Part shown: one piece after another, positions 1 through 15,350 of the stretch | How the letters are laid out: every line of letters starts with the position of its first letter | How positions within the stretch are numbered: position 1 is the stretch's first letter | Source: Chrysomallon squamiferum | Lineage: Eukaryota > Mollusca > Gastropoda > Neomphalida > Peltospiridae | Direction: 5' to 3' | Length of the DNA: 64,000 bases | Assembly: GCA_012295275.1 (NCBI GenBank) | Contig: CM022671.1 | Span: 20,887,822-20,951,821, forward strand | Position numbers and translations under genes: made by a program | Notes under the pieces: model-generated | What the model saw: only the letters and a program-made list of their open reading frames with translations | The model's database searches: none | Told to the model about the DNA's origin: nothing

Positions 1-1541
1 GTATTGTATGTACTGATAGGCACCTTTCTATAACATCCATCGAGAGCTCGTCGTAAATATGTAAATACATAAATATAAATAAGATGTGTGTTATGTCACA
101 GATATACAAGACGATCAAAATCGAACTGTCTTGACATTTTAGGAATGCATTTACTTACAGACCATGTTATCAGAGTGTATAAATTAAAGCCTAACAGTAA
201 ATCTGAAAATATCGTCTGTAAGTATGTTCAGACACTTTGTTCGATTTTGACCATCATTTTTCGCTTAATGAAACAGAAAATACACAAACAAATCAGGCGA
301 GTTCACTAAATAAATATCTAATAAATATATTTAAAGCGAATAACTACTAAACGATGTCTCATCACTTACTGAGAAACAGATAATGAGGAAAATAGAACTA
401 CGTAATCTCTGGTACAGATAACTCTCTTTACTTTTTAACATTTAAGTATCCATTAAACGAATTTTGTTGTTATCAAAAGGTAATAATTTGATGGAAAACT
501 TTGGGACAACATTTATCATTACCACAAATTATATGTATGTTATTTAATTATACAAATAACAAGATCTGACCATGACTGCGATGGATGTAAGTTTCAAAAT
601 GAATTTTATTTCATTACAGACAAAAAAGGTACATGCCAAATTGATTCATCTATCATGATGATTCCAGAAATAGTATTTTTGAAGTAAAAGTCAAACGTAA
701 TCTGCTTAAATTGAAGTACATTTTATATCGCTTCTTTTCAAAATTAATTTATTAGAATTTAAATACGGCTGTAAAAAAAAAAAAAAAAATGGAACAATAA
801 AACTTAAAATATAGGTTTTTTTCTCTTTAACCTCATACCGCAATCTGTAACAACATTAACGGAATCTTAACAAGTGTTCCCAGAAATATCTTCACCTTAT
901 GTCACATTTACTGCGACGTTTTTGGTTTTAGATAAATAGAAACACAAATTTCAAATATTTAAATAATGATTTTAAAAAGTCTGTTCAACTTTATTCTGCT
1001 GATGTACTTTTTATGTATGTGTAGCAAAAAAAAAACAAATAAATAAAAATTTGATCTGTCAACATGTCAGATTTGGATTGTCTTTAAAATGTGACAGATT
1101 CAGAACAAGTTGCATAGATAAAAGTTTTGAATAATTTGGTTTTGAAACAGATTTCTGGATAAGTTCTTATTTGCACTGAACTAAGATACCATACATATAA
1201 CGTACAATAAGGATCATTAGCAATATACACTTTTTTTTTTTCAGCCGAACAAAAAGAAACAGGAGAGAAAACAAAATGGAAAAAAAGAAACCCAAGTGCG
1301 ATACGTATGACAAAACCAATAAGAAAACGCGTCGTCTTCCCTGATCCTGTCTAAAAACGTGTAGTTTCGCTAACTGTGAAGCGAAGTCAAGTAATGTAAC
1401 GCAAAACGAAAACGACAATCCTATTAGAACTGTCTGTTCGACTTTGCGAATACTCCCGTTGACCAGGGTGAAGCCTGTGCGCATCCATAGCAGTAGAAGA
1501 CAAAAACGTAATTCGAGCTATGTGTTGGGAATAATACGACG

Positions 1542-1614
1542 GGTCTCGTGGCGTAATGGTCGTATCAACATTGAGGGTGATAGTTGCCGAGTTTTTCTCA
1601 ACACCGTTGTTAAA
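1542..1614 (+). repeat. Degenerate tRNA-Trp-like sequence (SINE head or tRNA pseudogene)
   Basis: The stretch starts GGTCTCGTGGCGTAATGGT, which closely matches the 5' half of animal tRNA-Trp including the RNA polymerase III A box (1548-1560). At about the expected distance downstream is AGTTGCCGAGTTT, resembling the tRNA-Trp variable/T-arm region but with a destroyed B box (no GTTCGA). A second weak A-box-like copy, TTGCGTAACGGTC, lies near 1667. It cannot fold as an intact tRNA. Most likely it is a decayed tRNA-derived SINE head; chance similarity is not excluded. Confidence 0.35.
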
Positions 1615-1802
1615 TGGCTTTGCTCGGAGTAAAATATGGTCGAATAATTTAATGGGTTTTTGTTGCGTAACGGTCAAATGAGATGGAGCATTTGATTTGA
1701 TCAACACCGCTAGTACAGTCAGGCCATGTCTGAGTGATGCGTTACTTACTCCAAAGAAAATAATGTATAAATTAAGAAATGACAATTAAATTGTTAGTAC
1801 TT

Positions 1803-1879
<77 letters not shown>
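1803..1879. repeat. (TA)n(CA)n(TA)n compound microsatellite
   Basis: Roughly 20 bases of TA, then about 29 bases of CA, then about 29 bases of TA, all nearly uninterrupted. Alternating purine-pyrimidine runs like this can adopt Z-form or cruciform structure. No coding content. Confidence 0.95.
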
Positions 1880-1883
<4 letters not shown>

Positions 1884-3072
1884 GTGAAATGGTCCCACAA
1901 CGCTAAGGTTTCTGTTAAAATTATAATGTAACAGAAAGAAAATTTTAAAATATTAATCATAAGATTTAATATTAGCAATTTAACAGAACTCGGTGATATT
2001 TATATTATCATTGTTTCTAACACGGCTTTTTTAAACAATCTTTTGTTGTTTTTGTTTTTTTAAATTAAACTGTTAGTGATAGAAAAGTTTTGTTAAACAG
2101 CAAGCAAGAAAGGTTTTTTCAGTACTGCAACTAAAGCAGTCTTATATAGTTTTATTTCATTCATGAATTAATGCTTTGAAGAAAAAAGTTTTAATTTTAT
2201 CTGAATTTTGAAAGCGATATTAGACAATATGTAATCTAAAGAAAGAAACAGAGAAATAGATAATATTGTACAGAGGAAGATTAATAAATAGACTGACAGA
2301 TAGACAGACAAACAGACAGAAACAAAGAAAGACAATCAAACAGACAGACAGATAAATAGCTAGATAATTAATTAATAAGCCAGTTTATTTTAATTGTACT
2401 AATTTCGACTGTTCTTTTTTAACAATTACATTATATTTTTTAATTATAAAAAAAGATTTTTTTCTTTGTTTAATTTCCCATATTAAAAGTATACGTACGT
2501 ATTGTCATAGCGATTTACTTGCACCAATAAACACACTCACAATTAGGTCAGGACAAGAACATCTTGTACAAGAAAAATCATGATAATTGTTAATCCAGTA
2601 CAAAACGTAGAATAATCTGTTGAATCTTTACAAACAAAACGTTAATTTCATTAAAATCGCGACATCAGACATTTCGTGACATTTTTATCATCTGTATTTT
2701 CTTTGGTCTCAATAACGATCGTACATTACCGTATTTTTTCCAATGTTTGTTATGCTACGGAGTTCCTGAACAAGTTTATAAATTTCAAAACGGTTTTGTG
2801 GTCATTGTTCAAGTTCGGCACAGATTAGGAATTGGGATCACTAATGTTTTTAATTTCCGGATAATTTCAGCACAAGTGAAGTAACAATCGAATGTAAAGT
2901 TGAAAGCTAAGCTGGTCGTTTATATTAAATCAGTTAAGTTCAGCCTTCATTAGAATTTCTCTTAGCTTACTGAATTCTGATCGCTAGCACATTAAATTGT
3001 CACTTTCGAATCGGTGGACATATAATAATTTTTTTTTAAACTATTCAGTTTTATATAAATAAATCGGAAAAT

Positions 3073-3180
3073 TATACATACATACATACATACATACATA
3101 CATACATACATACATACATACATACATACATACATACATACATACATACATACATACATACACACATACACACACACACA
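3073..3180. repeat. (CATA)n tetranucleotide array ending in (CA)n
   Basis: About 22 near-perfect CATA units run into a short CACACA tract. They generate a repetitive minus-strand frame (MYVC repeats) that is not a gene. A unique CG-containing segment of about 150 bp follows at 3181-3340 and contains no recognisable coding motif. Confidence 0.95.
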
Positions 3181-6089
3181 TTGTCTCAATGACAGAACGG
3201 TATCATCGCCTTCGGAGTGCGGGCGAATGGGTAACATACACAATGGACTTTAAATCGGCATCTGACCGGGTTTGTGAGGTCGTGATTGGACTTTGTCCTG
3301 CGCCGGTGCGTTCCCGAATATTGTCAATGTACAGATGCTATTCAGACGTACATACGACAGAAAATATTCATAATCCTAAACTACATATATACATATACAT
3401 ATGTGTGTGTGTGTGTGTGTGTATGAATGTTCATATATAATCATATGTGTCTCTATATATATGTATGAATGCGTGTCTTTGTCATGGCAGATCAATATTT
3501 TCTAAATAACCTTTCAGTTTTATACTGTTTGTTTATATATTAGTGTGCGCCTATCGATTTATCATCTAATGCTCGAAGAAGAATGAAATACGGCTGTAGG
3601 TAACAGGACTTTCTGATACACAACTAAATATGTTTTAAATGTATGAGATATTGTCAAACAAGAAGTAAGACAGTGATTACCCTAGTGGGTGGCTAATGGC
3701 CTTCTGAAGGATTTCCAATCTGTCCTGTAATGAATTCCTAAATAGAACGTGAACCAGAATGAATCATTAAGTAAAATAAAATGTTTACGTCTTCCGTGAC
3801 AAAGCACATATTAGTTAACAGTGAATACTATCACCAATATTTGCTACATATATTCTAAAAAAACAAAAAGGTTTACAAGAAATTTTGAAGAGAAAACTGC
3901 AATCTCTAGTTTAAAATGGACTGAGATAACGTATTAATTTATTTATGTACGCATGGATTAAAGTGTGTTTTTATTTTTAGTATAATCCCTATGTTTTTAC
4001 AATTGTCTTTTATTTGTTTGTAAATGTGGGTGTCTGAATGTCTCTAAGCCGATAGAAATAAATTAGAAGGTTAGTTCAGCATTCTGAGTTTGAATAAATA
4101 AATGAATGAATAAACTGACGAATGAATTGAATGACCCGATGGCTGGATGGATAAATGGAATTTTAGATGATGCACCGAAAAATTAATTAATTTATTTTTA
4201 TTTTTTTATATTGTTTATTGTAATGTCAATGGGCATTACGTTATAAGTATATAATTATATTAAAGACGTAATCAGATGATACTGTCACTAATCATAAATG
4301 TGATATTTAGTCGGTATCACGTAATAAACAGAAAACATTTATTACGACCTTTGAGCAATCAGTCACGGAGTACAGGATGGAGCGGAACAGTTCACTAGTC
4401 CAGCACTTTTTTATAGTTAACAAATGAATAATAATAATAGAAACACACACATACACACACACACACACACTTACACACTTATGCATTCAGAACACGCACA
4501 TCGATATATTATATATATTAATACATTTACACATTTTGATGACTGAGCGATATTGATTACTTATAGTTTACTATTTGAAAATAAGTTCATCATCTTTTGA
4601 TTCTATATAAAAAATAAATCTTAATAATTTGTATTTGTTAACAAAAACTGAAAGTCCGTTTTGTATTCACTATTGTGTACGAAATATTCCAAAGCACTAA
4701 TCCATGTAGGGTCTAAAGAAACGTTCTAGATTAATATTCGTCTTGAAAACTGATATTCTAGCGACCAAGCTACATCCTGCTCCAATGTACTGAGTCTGAA
4801 GTGTACTTTGGTTTCATTATAATGTACAATTTTAATCCAGTGTTGTTAGGTTTGACCTTGCGATTTCAAGGCCTTTAGAAACGTGTTTATCCACTAAGTC
4901 CATTGTGTAATTCTGTTTCTGTCGTAATAAGCAAGTTTTATGACATTAGGTCTTCAGAGCAGCAACATAACAGCCAATACTAATGACAGTACTTTGATTT
5001 GTTAAAAAATAATTTTACTGCAATATAAATGTTTTCAAACTGCTCGGTACAGTTATCGTTTATTTCAGAACGATAGCAAAAGATTTATATATATTTAATT
5101 CATTATACTGAACACAACACATTCTTTCGATAAATCAGTCGAGCAGCCGTGGCTTGAACTGGAAAAAGTGATAATTAGGACTTTAAGATGCAAATGCTCT
5201 GATTTTACTAATTATTTGTTCGGGCGAGAGGAGACAGATTGAGAGATAAGCGCTCAACGCGGGACTCTACGCTCGACCCTGGCGACAGCTGATTGGTTAG
5301 AGACGAGATATGCCTGGTAGCACGACCACAACTTGAGATGAACATTTATCAATCTCCTGATCTAACCATTGCTCCGCAAATCGTTTCTCAAAGGTCGTTA
5401 TAGGTGCTTTCCTATTTATTTAAAAGTGCACATAAACGACTCCTTCCTGCTGATCGAAAACCCCCAATCAGCTTTCTGTCTTGTTATCTGTCTGGTAGTT
5501 AACGACTGTAGCATGCAAACGTAGATTATAGTGTGTTCGCTGAGTCACTAAATAAAAAAATAAAATAAAATCACCGAAGAACAGTGTATCAGTTCAGCAG
5601 CCAAATAATGAAATAAATAAATCAACATCAAAACAAATAGAAAAATATTTATTATTTTCAGCAGTAAATATTTTTTAAATCCAGCAAAACTAATAATCAT
5701 GCTTTATGGAAATATTAAATTTCCGAATGCGAGGGAGCCTTGTTTGAAATTACTAATTTAAATATCACAACAAACTTTCAGATTCATTGTTAGATAAAAA
5801 TTAGCAGTTTGAAATAACATCCATATTGCATGTGAAAGTATTTATTTTAACGCATTAATCTCATAACAAATTTCTGAAATTATGTTTTCTTATTTTTTCT
5901 TTATTTTATTTCCGTACAATTTCCTCTCCATCCTTTATTATGAGATTTTATTAACAAAAATCATTTGACAAAGTTGAAGCGATGAATCATTTATTTTAGT
6001 ACTGGTTATTTTTCTCTCTTCTGATTTCAGTAGTACAGAGTGCAAACAGTTATTTACACTACCTATCTGTCAGTGTTCTTTTATCTATC

Positions 6090-6364
<275 letters not shown>

Positions 6365-6436
6365 ATCTACATATTTTGTTTTATCCTGTCTAATATTCTC
6401 TATATATCTCTATCATATACATGTTATTTTGTTTAT

Positions 6437-6690
6437 GTTGTTGTTGTTGTTAACATTCTCTATTGTTATCTGTTGGTATTAAAATATATGTTGTTGCTGT
6501 TGTTGTTATTGTTGTTAGTATTGTTGTTGCTGTTGTTGTTACTGTTGTTCATTTTATTATTGTTATTATCATTGTTATTGCTAATATTACTATTACTACT
6601 GCTATTATTATCGCTGTATACACGATATTTGTTAGAAGCTGCTGTTACTCCTGCTGTTGTTGTTATCCCTGTTACTGTAACTTGTGCTTT
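6437..6690. repeat. Degenerate TTG/TTA/CTG trinucleotide region
   Basis: Imperfect trinucleotide repeats (GTT, ATT, GCT) with many point changes. They keep long poly-V/poly-L frames open by composition alone. Confidence 0.85.
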
Positions 6691-7956
6691 ATTTTCAATG
6701 TCACTTTAACACATTATAACATCTTCATAAAATAAAGTCACTAATGAAAACTTTAATATAGATTTATTGTACGCAGTAAAATGACAAGGATCTCCCGGGA
6801 CTTGCTGCAATTAAACACTTGACCGAATGTTGTAAAGCTGTGTACGAATCAAAGGTTCCCTCCACTTAGTTACGGTGAAGCTACGAATTCCCTTGATACT
6901 AAGCATAATTGATATAGATCACACACATCGCTGAAGATAAGAAAAACCTTAGTAACCCAAATAGGTTTTCGGGTGTATCTGTTCCAAACCCAAACTAAGA
7001 ACACAAGTGTTAATATTTATTTGACAACGACCTTCGAGTCTGGTAATATGATGTGTGCATATTTGAAGCAGACATCACTGTTTGATAATGCTAGTAACAG
7101 TTGATTTGTTAAACGTAACGGCTAACTGAACATATTGGCAAGCTAAATAGTACAGACGCCACGTTCATCTTGCAATCGTTTGAAATTAGAACCAGACGAT
7201 TTATTTCATTGCATATTAATAAGATATATATTTTTATTTATTTTTTTCATTTTAATAGATCAGTGGTTATTTTATGCTCCAGATATAGTTATTTGTGACC
7301 AAGGAAGTGGCAACGTTATTTATTTTTTAGATTATAGTATTTAGACAATTATCGTTGTTTTCAAAGTCAATAATACCGTGCAAAACGTCTGGGAATATAG
7401 GAAATATCCTTCGAGCGAACTGATTATGAATCGATCCCGTTATGCTCCGCTCCTCGGTCGAACAGGTCTGTCTCTGAGTTTTTTTTTGTAACATCAATTT
7501 GCACTGGAGCTAAATGGAAATAATTAAACCGCATTCTCTTTTTTATCAGCACAATTTTTGTTCCCAGCTCACCAGCTGCGTTCCAGTCCTAATGGCAAAA
7601 TAACAGAGAAAATTAATGTTCTTTTGGGGTAACAGGAAGCATGGTAATTGTTTGGTTAAAGACACATAATCCCTAAGATTAAATGGGAATAACCCCGTTA
7701 GTAATGGGGCGTGTAACAAATGGGAGACAATCAGTGGTGCCAATGACTGTCACGTTTATGACACAGGTTCTGTTTCAGGTGAAGAGATAGCAAGCAGTAA
7801 TAAAACGATTCGACAGCAGTTTAATCACTTTTAACATAGGAAATGACTGAGTGTTGCATTTATCAGTGATCGATGTTTCAAACCAGAGAAATACACATTT
7901 GTAAAATGACAAATGTATTGGTAATCAAACAGGTTTATTTCTACATTTGATGTCTG

Positions 7957-8024
<68 letters not shown>
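7957..8024. repeat. (TTA)n microsatellite
   Basis: About 22 perfect TTA units, then a degenerate GTT/GGT tail to about 8060. Confidence 0.95.
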
Positions 8025-8025
<1 letters not shown>

Positions 8026-8644
8026 GATGTTGTTGTTGGTGATGGTGTTGGTGGTGTTATTATTATCATCATTATTTATTTATTTATTATGTACAGGTAT
8101 CGTAAACATGAGTTCGTCATACACAAATAAAACCATAATTTATTCATTCATTTGTTTCATCAGACTTCTAAGTTTATTCCTGTCACCTAACCTCAGTAAC
8201 TTTTTTCATCTTTTCTTTTCCTTTTCTTTATTTCACTTTTCGACATTTTCCTTTTAAAGGAATTAAAAGAGACATGTGAATGTACTAGTGATAAGCATTT
8301 CCTTTGCCCTCGATTCTTTTAGAGGAAATAACGGTCCACAAATCAGACTGTTTGGTCTTTAAAGTCGTTCAGTCAAAGCCGATTACCACGCTACATATAC
8401 GGAAATAGGTTGATTTGGGGAAATTGGACAACTAACACTCGAGGCAGAAAGTGTCTGAACTCAATAAGGTTGTAGATTGTGGCGCATCTTGGAAATTTAT
8501 CAAGACAAATGACTTTTCATTAGGTTTAGAATAACGTCAGCTATGTAGTTTATTGAGAAACCAACGTGAACAATTCCAATTTATGAACATGCATAACGTA
8601 AGAGAAGGTTGCTTTAAGAGCAATAAAACATTCCGTATCATTCT

Positions 8645-9030
8645 ATCCTTCTCTCTCTCTCTCCTACACTCTCTTTCTTTCTTCCTGTCTCTTTCTCTCT
8701 TTCTCTTTCGCTTTCAGCTTTGCAGCAGCAGCAGCAACAGTACTAGTGGTAACAAAAGTTGTGTTAGTAATGATAATAATATCAGTTTAAGCACTAACAC
8801 TAGTAGAAGTACTAGTGCTAATAGTGTAATAAAAGCAATTATAGTAATGGCAACAGTACCAGTAGCAATTGTAGAAGCAACAGTACTAGTAGTAGTAGTA
8901 GAAATAGCAGTAGCAATAATAGAAATAGTAATAGTAGTAATAGTAATAGTAGTAATAGTAGTAGTTATTTTTGTAGTAGTTATTTTTGTAGTAGAAGTAA
9001 TTCTAACGTAGTTGTAATAGTAGTAAAAGT
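8645..9030. repeat. (CT)n-rich stretch followed by a degenerate (AGT/AGC)n region
   Basis: Interrupted CT repeats at 8645-8712 are followed by about 300 bases of drifted AGT, AGC and AAT trinucleotides, many as ACTAGT or GTAGTA blocks. The 152-codon frame through it is compositional, not a gene. Confidence 0.85.
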
Positions 9031-12000
9031 AATCGTATTAATGCTAATACATTTATAATTATAGTTTTCTTCGGTTCTACTTTGTTGGTTAAACGTAATC
9101 TAGTTCATATTCAGGCTCTGCTTTTTGTCCAAATGAAAGCCGCAAGGAACTGATCAAACCAAGTAGCCGAAGATAGGGCAAAGAAATGAAAAAGCAATCA
9201 AGAGACACTTTATTGCATAACTCGAAATACTGCAAGAGGACCCACAGCTATGTCGACAATATGGAAAAAAATAAATTCATTGCTTTTCCAAGCAATTATG
9301 AATCGTTCTTCTAGTTCAATTAGAAAATGACGAAGACATTTTTGTCAAATTCCCTGAAGGCACTTCGCAGTACCTGTTGAAATTGAAAACGTGTGAATTA
9401 ATTAAAGATATTCATGGTTAGTGGGATTTTTTTGTTTTTTTGAATTAATAACAAAAAAAAATAATAATAATAATAAATTAATAAAGCGGAAATATCGCGT
9501 AGGGGTGGGATATGGCGTCATTTAATGAAATTTTGTAATAACAAAAGAAAAATTGTTTTTAAAGAAATGATGTAATTGTTATAAAGATAAAAAGATTATT
9601 AGTCTGGTCACGTTATCAACCTGAAATGAGAAATTTAGATAGTTGTATTTTCATCTGAGATAGATTGACATAATTATTTGTCTGTGATATAAAATAAAAA
9701 AATAAATAAATAAAAAAACGTTCCAGTTTATATTTATATTTATCTTGTCATATTAGAATAAAACAACAGTTTATTCTATTTATTTTTTTTTTTTTTCAAT
9801 TCAGTACATTTTAAACGTTATTTTCTAAACTTTTTTCTTCAATTTGTTTTCTTAGGATCAGTATAATTACGTCTATAAGAATATACCGTTTTGTAACTGC
9901 TAACTCCAGCCATCATATAACCCTAAGCCAAATAATTTCACGTCAAGTGATTCTCAAAATCTTCTTCTTTTCCAAGAGATATCTGTAACAGAAATTTAAG
10001 GCAAGTTATTAATGGTCGCTTAAAGAAAAATCAAAATAAATATTATAGCCTTCAGTCGACTATTAATTGTCCTTTAACTGACTATTTGCAAAAAAAAAAA
10101 AAAAAACCAACCCAAACAAGACAGAACCTAATCTTTCCCATGTTAGTATATGTTCGATTTCATTACGCAGTTGTTGTCGTTGTTGTTTTTTGTGGATCGT
10201 GTAACTAGCTATATTAAAGAACAAGATTCTATTTCAATTTGTTGCTGCGGTAGTTTATTTATATATTTATTTTTTTACCTTGTTTTCCTTTTTTTCTTAC
10301 AAAGTAGTTGTCTTCTTTCGCAGTGACGTGGATTGAATTTACCCTATCAATTTCTGATTCAGTAATCCACTAAGATTGAAGACGAATGAAAAACAGATAA
10401 AAGAAATAAATTTACACGTTCAGTATGTCAGTCGCATTGTTTATGTTTTCTCTTGCTTAAGATGATGATTCAGATTTTAGGCTTCATGATGCTGTCCTAC
10501 GTTGTTTCACTCTAATACGAAGAACTGGCCATTTGAAGATTTCAGTTGGTGCATTTTAGATCGAAAACACGTTTAACAGTATCACAACAAATTTTATTAC
10601 TGAATATCATTAGGGATCTCAAGACACGAGAGATGAAATACGCTTTTATCATTAGCTAAAAGGGATTGTTTATATGCACTTTCCTATAGACAGAGCAGCA
10701 CTTACCACTAACACTGATAAAGCCAAATGGATACTTGATAAGGAGTGTTTGTAAGACCAGTCCATAACAAACAGTTAATTTTGTGGTGATCTGAAGCTAA
10801 ACTTTTATGCACTGAGTCGCAGATAAGATCATCACAACGTGTCTTTGCAATATTTAAATAATTGTATCACAAGCCAGCTTAACAGCATAAATTCAGAATA
10901 GATGTGTTTTGAATAAAATATTGTCAATCTTAAGGAATCAGAGATCGCGTCTGGATGAAACTGTAATTACAAAGTTTAATTCTGTACAAAATCATCGAAT
11001 GAATGCGTCAGTTTAGAAATCTAGCATACTTATCTGTTAGAAAACCATAAATAAATTATGTTGCAATAAATATTATTATTGCTGAAATTATAACTAAACA
11101 ATGTTCTAAAAATACATGTCACCAGCCAAGAAGGAGTAAATATTAAAACCATCTTCAGTTCTTTTCAAATCTATTATTATTTTTAATATGTCACTGAAAT
11201 ATGTTTTTAAAATACATCAGTACAACAAAATGGATGCTGTCTGCATCCGCGGAGAACACTTTTTGGCAATAAAATATCATTTCAAAATTCTATCCACTTA
11301 ACTCCAACAAAAAAGAGAATTGCCGGTGTCTTGGAGAAAAAACCTTTACGATTTTCATTGCAGATTTAAAGGATTATAATTATTTTGTTTGCTAGCGTTA
11401 ACACTTCATTTTTTTTTTCCTAACATATAAATAGAGGTCATTTTCATTTAGGTTTCGTAAAGAACAATTGCAAAAAATTGTTAGAAAACCCAGAGGCTTC
11501 AAAAGTATTACACACAAAAGTTAATCTCTAATTTGCGGGTCTCCATTATGTCTAAATATTAAAAAAATGGTGCCAGGAGCTCGATTAGTTAACTCCTGCC
11601 TCAATGGCCAAGCGAACAAATCATGGCCAATGAGATTTTCTGTCACATCGTGGTGAACATTTGATAAATGACTCCAATGAAAAATATAAAAAAATGTATA
11701 AGGTAATCTTAAGATAACAATAAACTGATTATTTGAAGAAAAAAAAAATAAATGAAAAAAGAAGCTCTTCTACAAAATAACAGAATTTATTTCTAAATGC
11801 TGTACACGATAAAGATCGACACAGCGATCCACAGTTCGCTGCTTGAAGCCAAAGTATTTTTAACTACGGCAAATGATTTAAAAGAATATTAATGTAATCT
11901 CTTGACATGATATTTTTTTCATACGTCATAAATGCCCGTCAGCACAATACGTAACACAACATTTACAAGAGATACCTAAACTGCCTTATTCAATCTTCAA

Positions 12001-13838
12001 AGAATACTGTTTGTTGATGCTTCATACTGCGTGGAATATCATGTTATTTTCAAATATTTCAAACGTTCTGAAAATTCACTTTTTTTAATTCCTTGAAGCC
12101 ATGGAAGCAGATGAAAGAGACTGAACATGTCGCGACTTTTCTTAGCGCTCTTATTAAACATAACAATTTAATCTCTGTTTTTGAGCAACAATGAGAAAAC
12201 AAAATATGTCAGATAAAATTGTCATTTCCCTAATTGCTAAGGTTTGAATTAGATTATAAAATCGAAAAATAAAAAGCAAACGAAAACAAATCTTTTTTGT
12301 TAGACTTGATTCTATTTGATCTATATTAGAGAAAGACATCAGAAATAATCCACAGTGTCAGCTGACTCTCGCAGTATCAATAAGATCTCATGAAGTCACA
12401 GAACTTTTTCACCACCCACTTGGGATTGTGATTTCGTCTAAGATTTAAATAATGCAGACAACAAAAAAAAAAAAAAAAATAAGTAATGTGTAACATCGTG
12501 TCTGTGAACATAATTTCATATTAGCGATGTAAGCAAAGCTTTCCACTAACTAACTGTACAAATGTACAAGTAACGATATAAAGATGGAACCCCAAAAAAT
12601 CTTTTGCCGCCAAATACGAATGTAAATGAATTATGTGAACGGGCTTTTTACTCCGTGTTCGATCCAGCGTGACAGGGAAAACAACGAGAACAAATCGGGT
12701 CCCTATCTGTGTAACATCAATGTCAATTAGCATAAAAAGGTCATAGCAAGGATGTCTTATCCGAAGACCTGTCTGTGTCATTCGGTTATATATTTGATCT
12801 GTGTTTTGTCAAACCAAAGTTTCTTCTTTCTGCGTCCGTCTCATACACACGTTTGGCAATGACATTTTCTCTGAGCCACGGCTTAAGACATGAAATGGTA
12901 TATCAGACATCATTAGAAGTGAGATTAGAGATGTTTGGACACTAAATGAAAATGCATTTCTCTTGATGGAACAAAAACCCTGTCATATTTTGTTTGTTAT
13001 AGGTTGTTGTTTTTTAGGGGTTTTTCTAATCTCTTTCTTCTTTCTTTTAAAGAATGTGTAAATCAATTATAAAATGTATAACCGCTACACATTTCTTCAC
13101 TGTTTATTAGTATTATTATCTGATTGGAACAGATATTCGATAGTTATAGACATATCAACTTTCTTTGAACAATTCTCTTTACATATATTTTCACTGATCT
13201 GATACCTATACTGTGGAAATCCAATACTTCCTGTGAACACAAAGTAATTGAAAAGGATTTAATTTCTTTTCTCAGTTCATTATACCTGCCTCACAAAGTG
13301 TACAATTTGTTGGTAAGTATGTTGCTGTTGTTGTTGTAGTTTTTAAACAAACTTCAGTTTTAGTTTGCTCACGCGACCAGTCTTAGCAATTAATAAAAAA
13401 TGATATTAATAACGTGTTGTTTCTTATCCAGTCCCTAAGGAAAGTGTTTTTTTTATATGTTCTGTATCGAGTGACATTAGAATAAACTGACTATACATTT
13501 CCACATACATATATACATATATATGTGTGTGTGTGTGTGTGTTTGTGTACATACATATATATAAATATATACAAACATATGCACAGTCATAGCATGCACG
13601 AACATACGTGCACATATCCACATACAGAGCAACATTACGTCTGTATAAGCAGTTACAATTAATTTTGTGTTTGTGTTTAAATATCTCCACAGAGTAATGA
13701 AATTTGATGCAGATGAATGTGCAATGTATTCTATCTACAAAATTTGATTTACTACTCAACATCTGTAGTAGAAGTAATTCTAACACAGTTATAATAGTAG
13801 TAAAAATATGAATTTAGATGTATTATACAAAAAACACT

Positions 13839-13845
<7 letters not shown>

Positions 13846-13935
<90 letters not shown>
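13846..13935. repeat. (CT)n microsatellite
   Basis: About 80 bases of uninterrupted CT, then a slightly interrupted edge. Confidence 0.95.
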
Positions 13936-14360
13936 GTTTTCTATCTTTTTCGTGTAACTAATTAATTACTAGTTGACATTACAGTGATGAAACGATACCG
14001 CACTGGCAAAGAGATGTTGCTTAACTCACGGAAAAATAGCCTTTATACACTAAAAGGAAATTGTACTAACATATTAATGATGCACACTGTTTCAAATTAC
14101 TTTTATATTAACGGGACACTAAATGAACAGTTAAATATTTAATAATTTAAGTGCCTCCAGCTTGAGCAAGAACGTTTGTTCCGCGACATTGTTATTTAAC
14201 AAGCGTCCTGTAATCAGTGATTGTTAGGTATTAGCGATATCATTAGCATGACACTGGTATAAATTTCTTTCTAAATCACCGAGTTGAGATGATCCACGGG
14301 TTAAGTAAATGAAAATATTGAATATTAGAAACAGAAAATTAATATTAAATACCAATTGCA

Positions 14361-14364
<4 letters not shown>

Positions 14365-14397
<33 letters not shown>
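14365..14397. repeat. (AAT)n microsatellite
   Basis: About 11 AAT/ATA units. The minus-strand poly-Y frame across it is an artefact. Confidence 0.9.
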
Positions 14398-14401
<4 letters not shown>

Positions 14402-14738
14402 GTGTTTGTAAATTAAAACCGAATAAACAATAGTTCACTGTTCTAGTGGAACCAGTATGTGTCATCTTTTTTTTTTTCATATTCAGCAAAATTTCAAAAC
14501 ATATCAACATCTGATATCTTCAGTGCATCTTGTTTTGAAGTTTAAACAATGTCTAGAATTTGAAGTTTAAACAAGTCTGTCGGAGCTAACTGTCATGTTG
14601 AATTAATAATATATTCATTTGCTTCACTTCAAAGGTATACTTAAAATTATGTTTTTGCCAGTTGTGCACATCATTTTCATCTATCCTCTCTACTATTCAT
14701 TTATACGCCCACCCATGAACACACGCACACACACATAT

Positions 14739-14807
14739 ATACATACATACATACATACATACATACATACATACATACATACATACATACATACATACAT
14801 ACATACA

Positions 14808-14837
<30 letters not shown>
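14739..14837. repeat. (CATA)n microsatellite
   Basis: About 24 nearly perfect CATA units. They create open frames on both strands (HTYI on plus, MYVC on minus), neither a gene. Confidence 0.95.
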
Positions 14838-14838
<1 letters not shown>

Positions 14839-15223
14839 GTGCGGAAAAACACTGTGCCTGAAAAAAATATTGAAACACTGTATGAACTGTAATAAAAATG
14901 AAAATTTAAATATCCGTAATCCGAAACTTTAAAAGCTTTCAAGTAGCAGAACAAATCTAGCAGTCAGTCGACACTGCTGTGTACAAATAAACAGTCGTAA
15001 GTGCAGTTCACTCCTTTATGAACACAAATAAGACAAACTAAACTGATTAATTTAAAAATGAACTTTCATAGAAATGTATTTAGACACATACTGCTGTTTC
15101 CTCAAATACATATAATTACTGGAATCTTCAGGAATTTCATTTATTTTCTGAAATTGTCAAGAATTATACACCTTTCCTCGTAATATATATTTCCTGTAAC
15201 GCGTGTGAAAATATATTATTTGT

Positions 15224-15225
<2 letters not shown>

Positions 15226-15279
<54 letters not shown>

Positions 15280-15350
15280 CACACAGACACTTAAACACAT
15301 ACACCCAGGCACACACACACACATACACACACACACTCAACCACACACAT
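15226..15350. repeat. (TA)n followed by degenerate (CA)n
   Basis: About 46 bases of TA, then interrupted CACACA blocks to 15350. A run of about 25 T follows at 15558-15582. Confidence 0.9.

Noticed and set aside
1387-1785. 132-codon minus-strand frame as a gene
   Set aside because: It lies antisense over the tRNA-like repeat and has no recognisable domain or splice context.
12521-12781. 86-codon minus-strand frame as a gene
   Set aside because: No motif, signal peptide or splice context; the GTTCGATCC nearby hints at repeat origin but without an A box.
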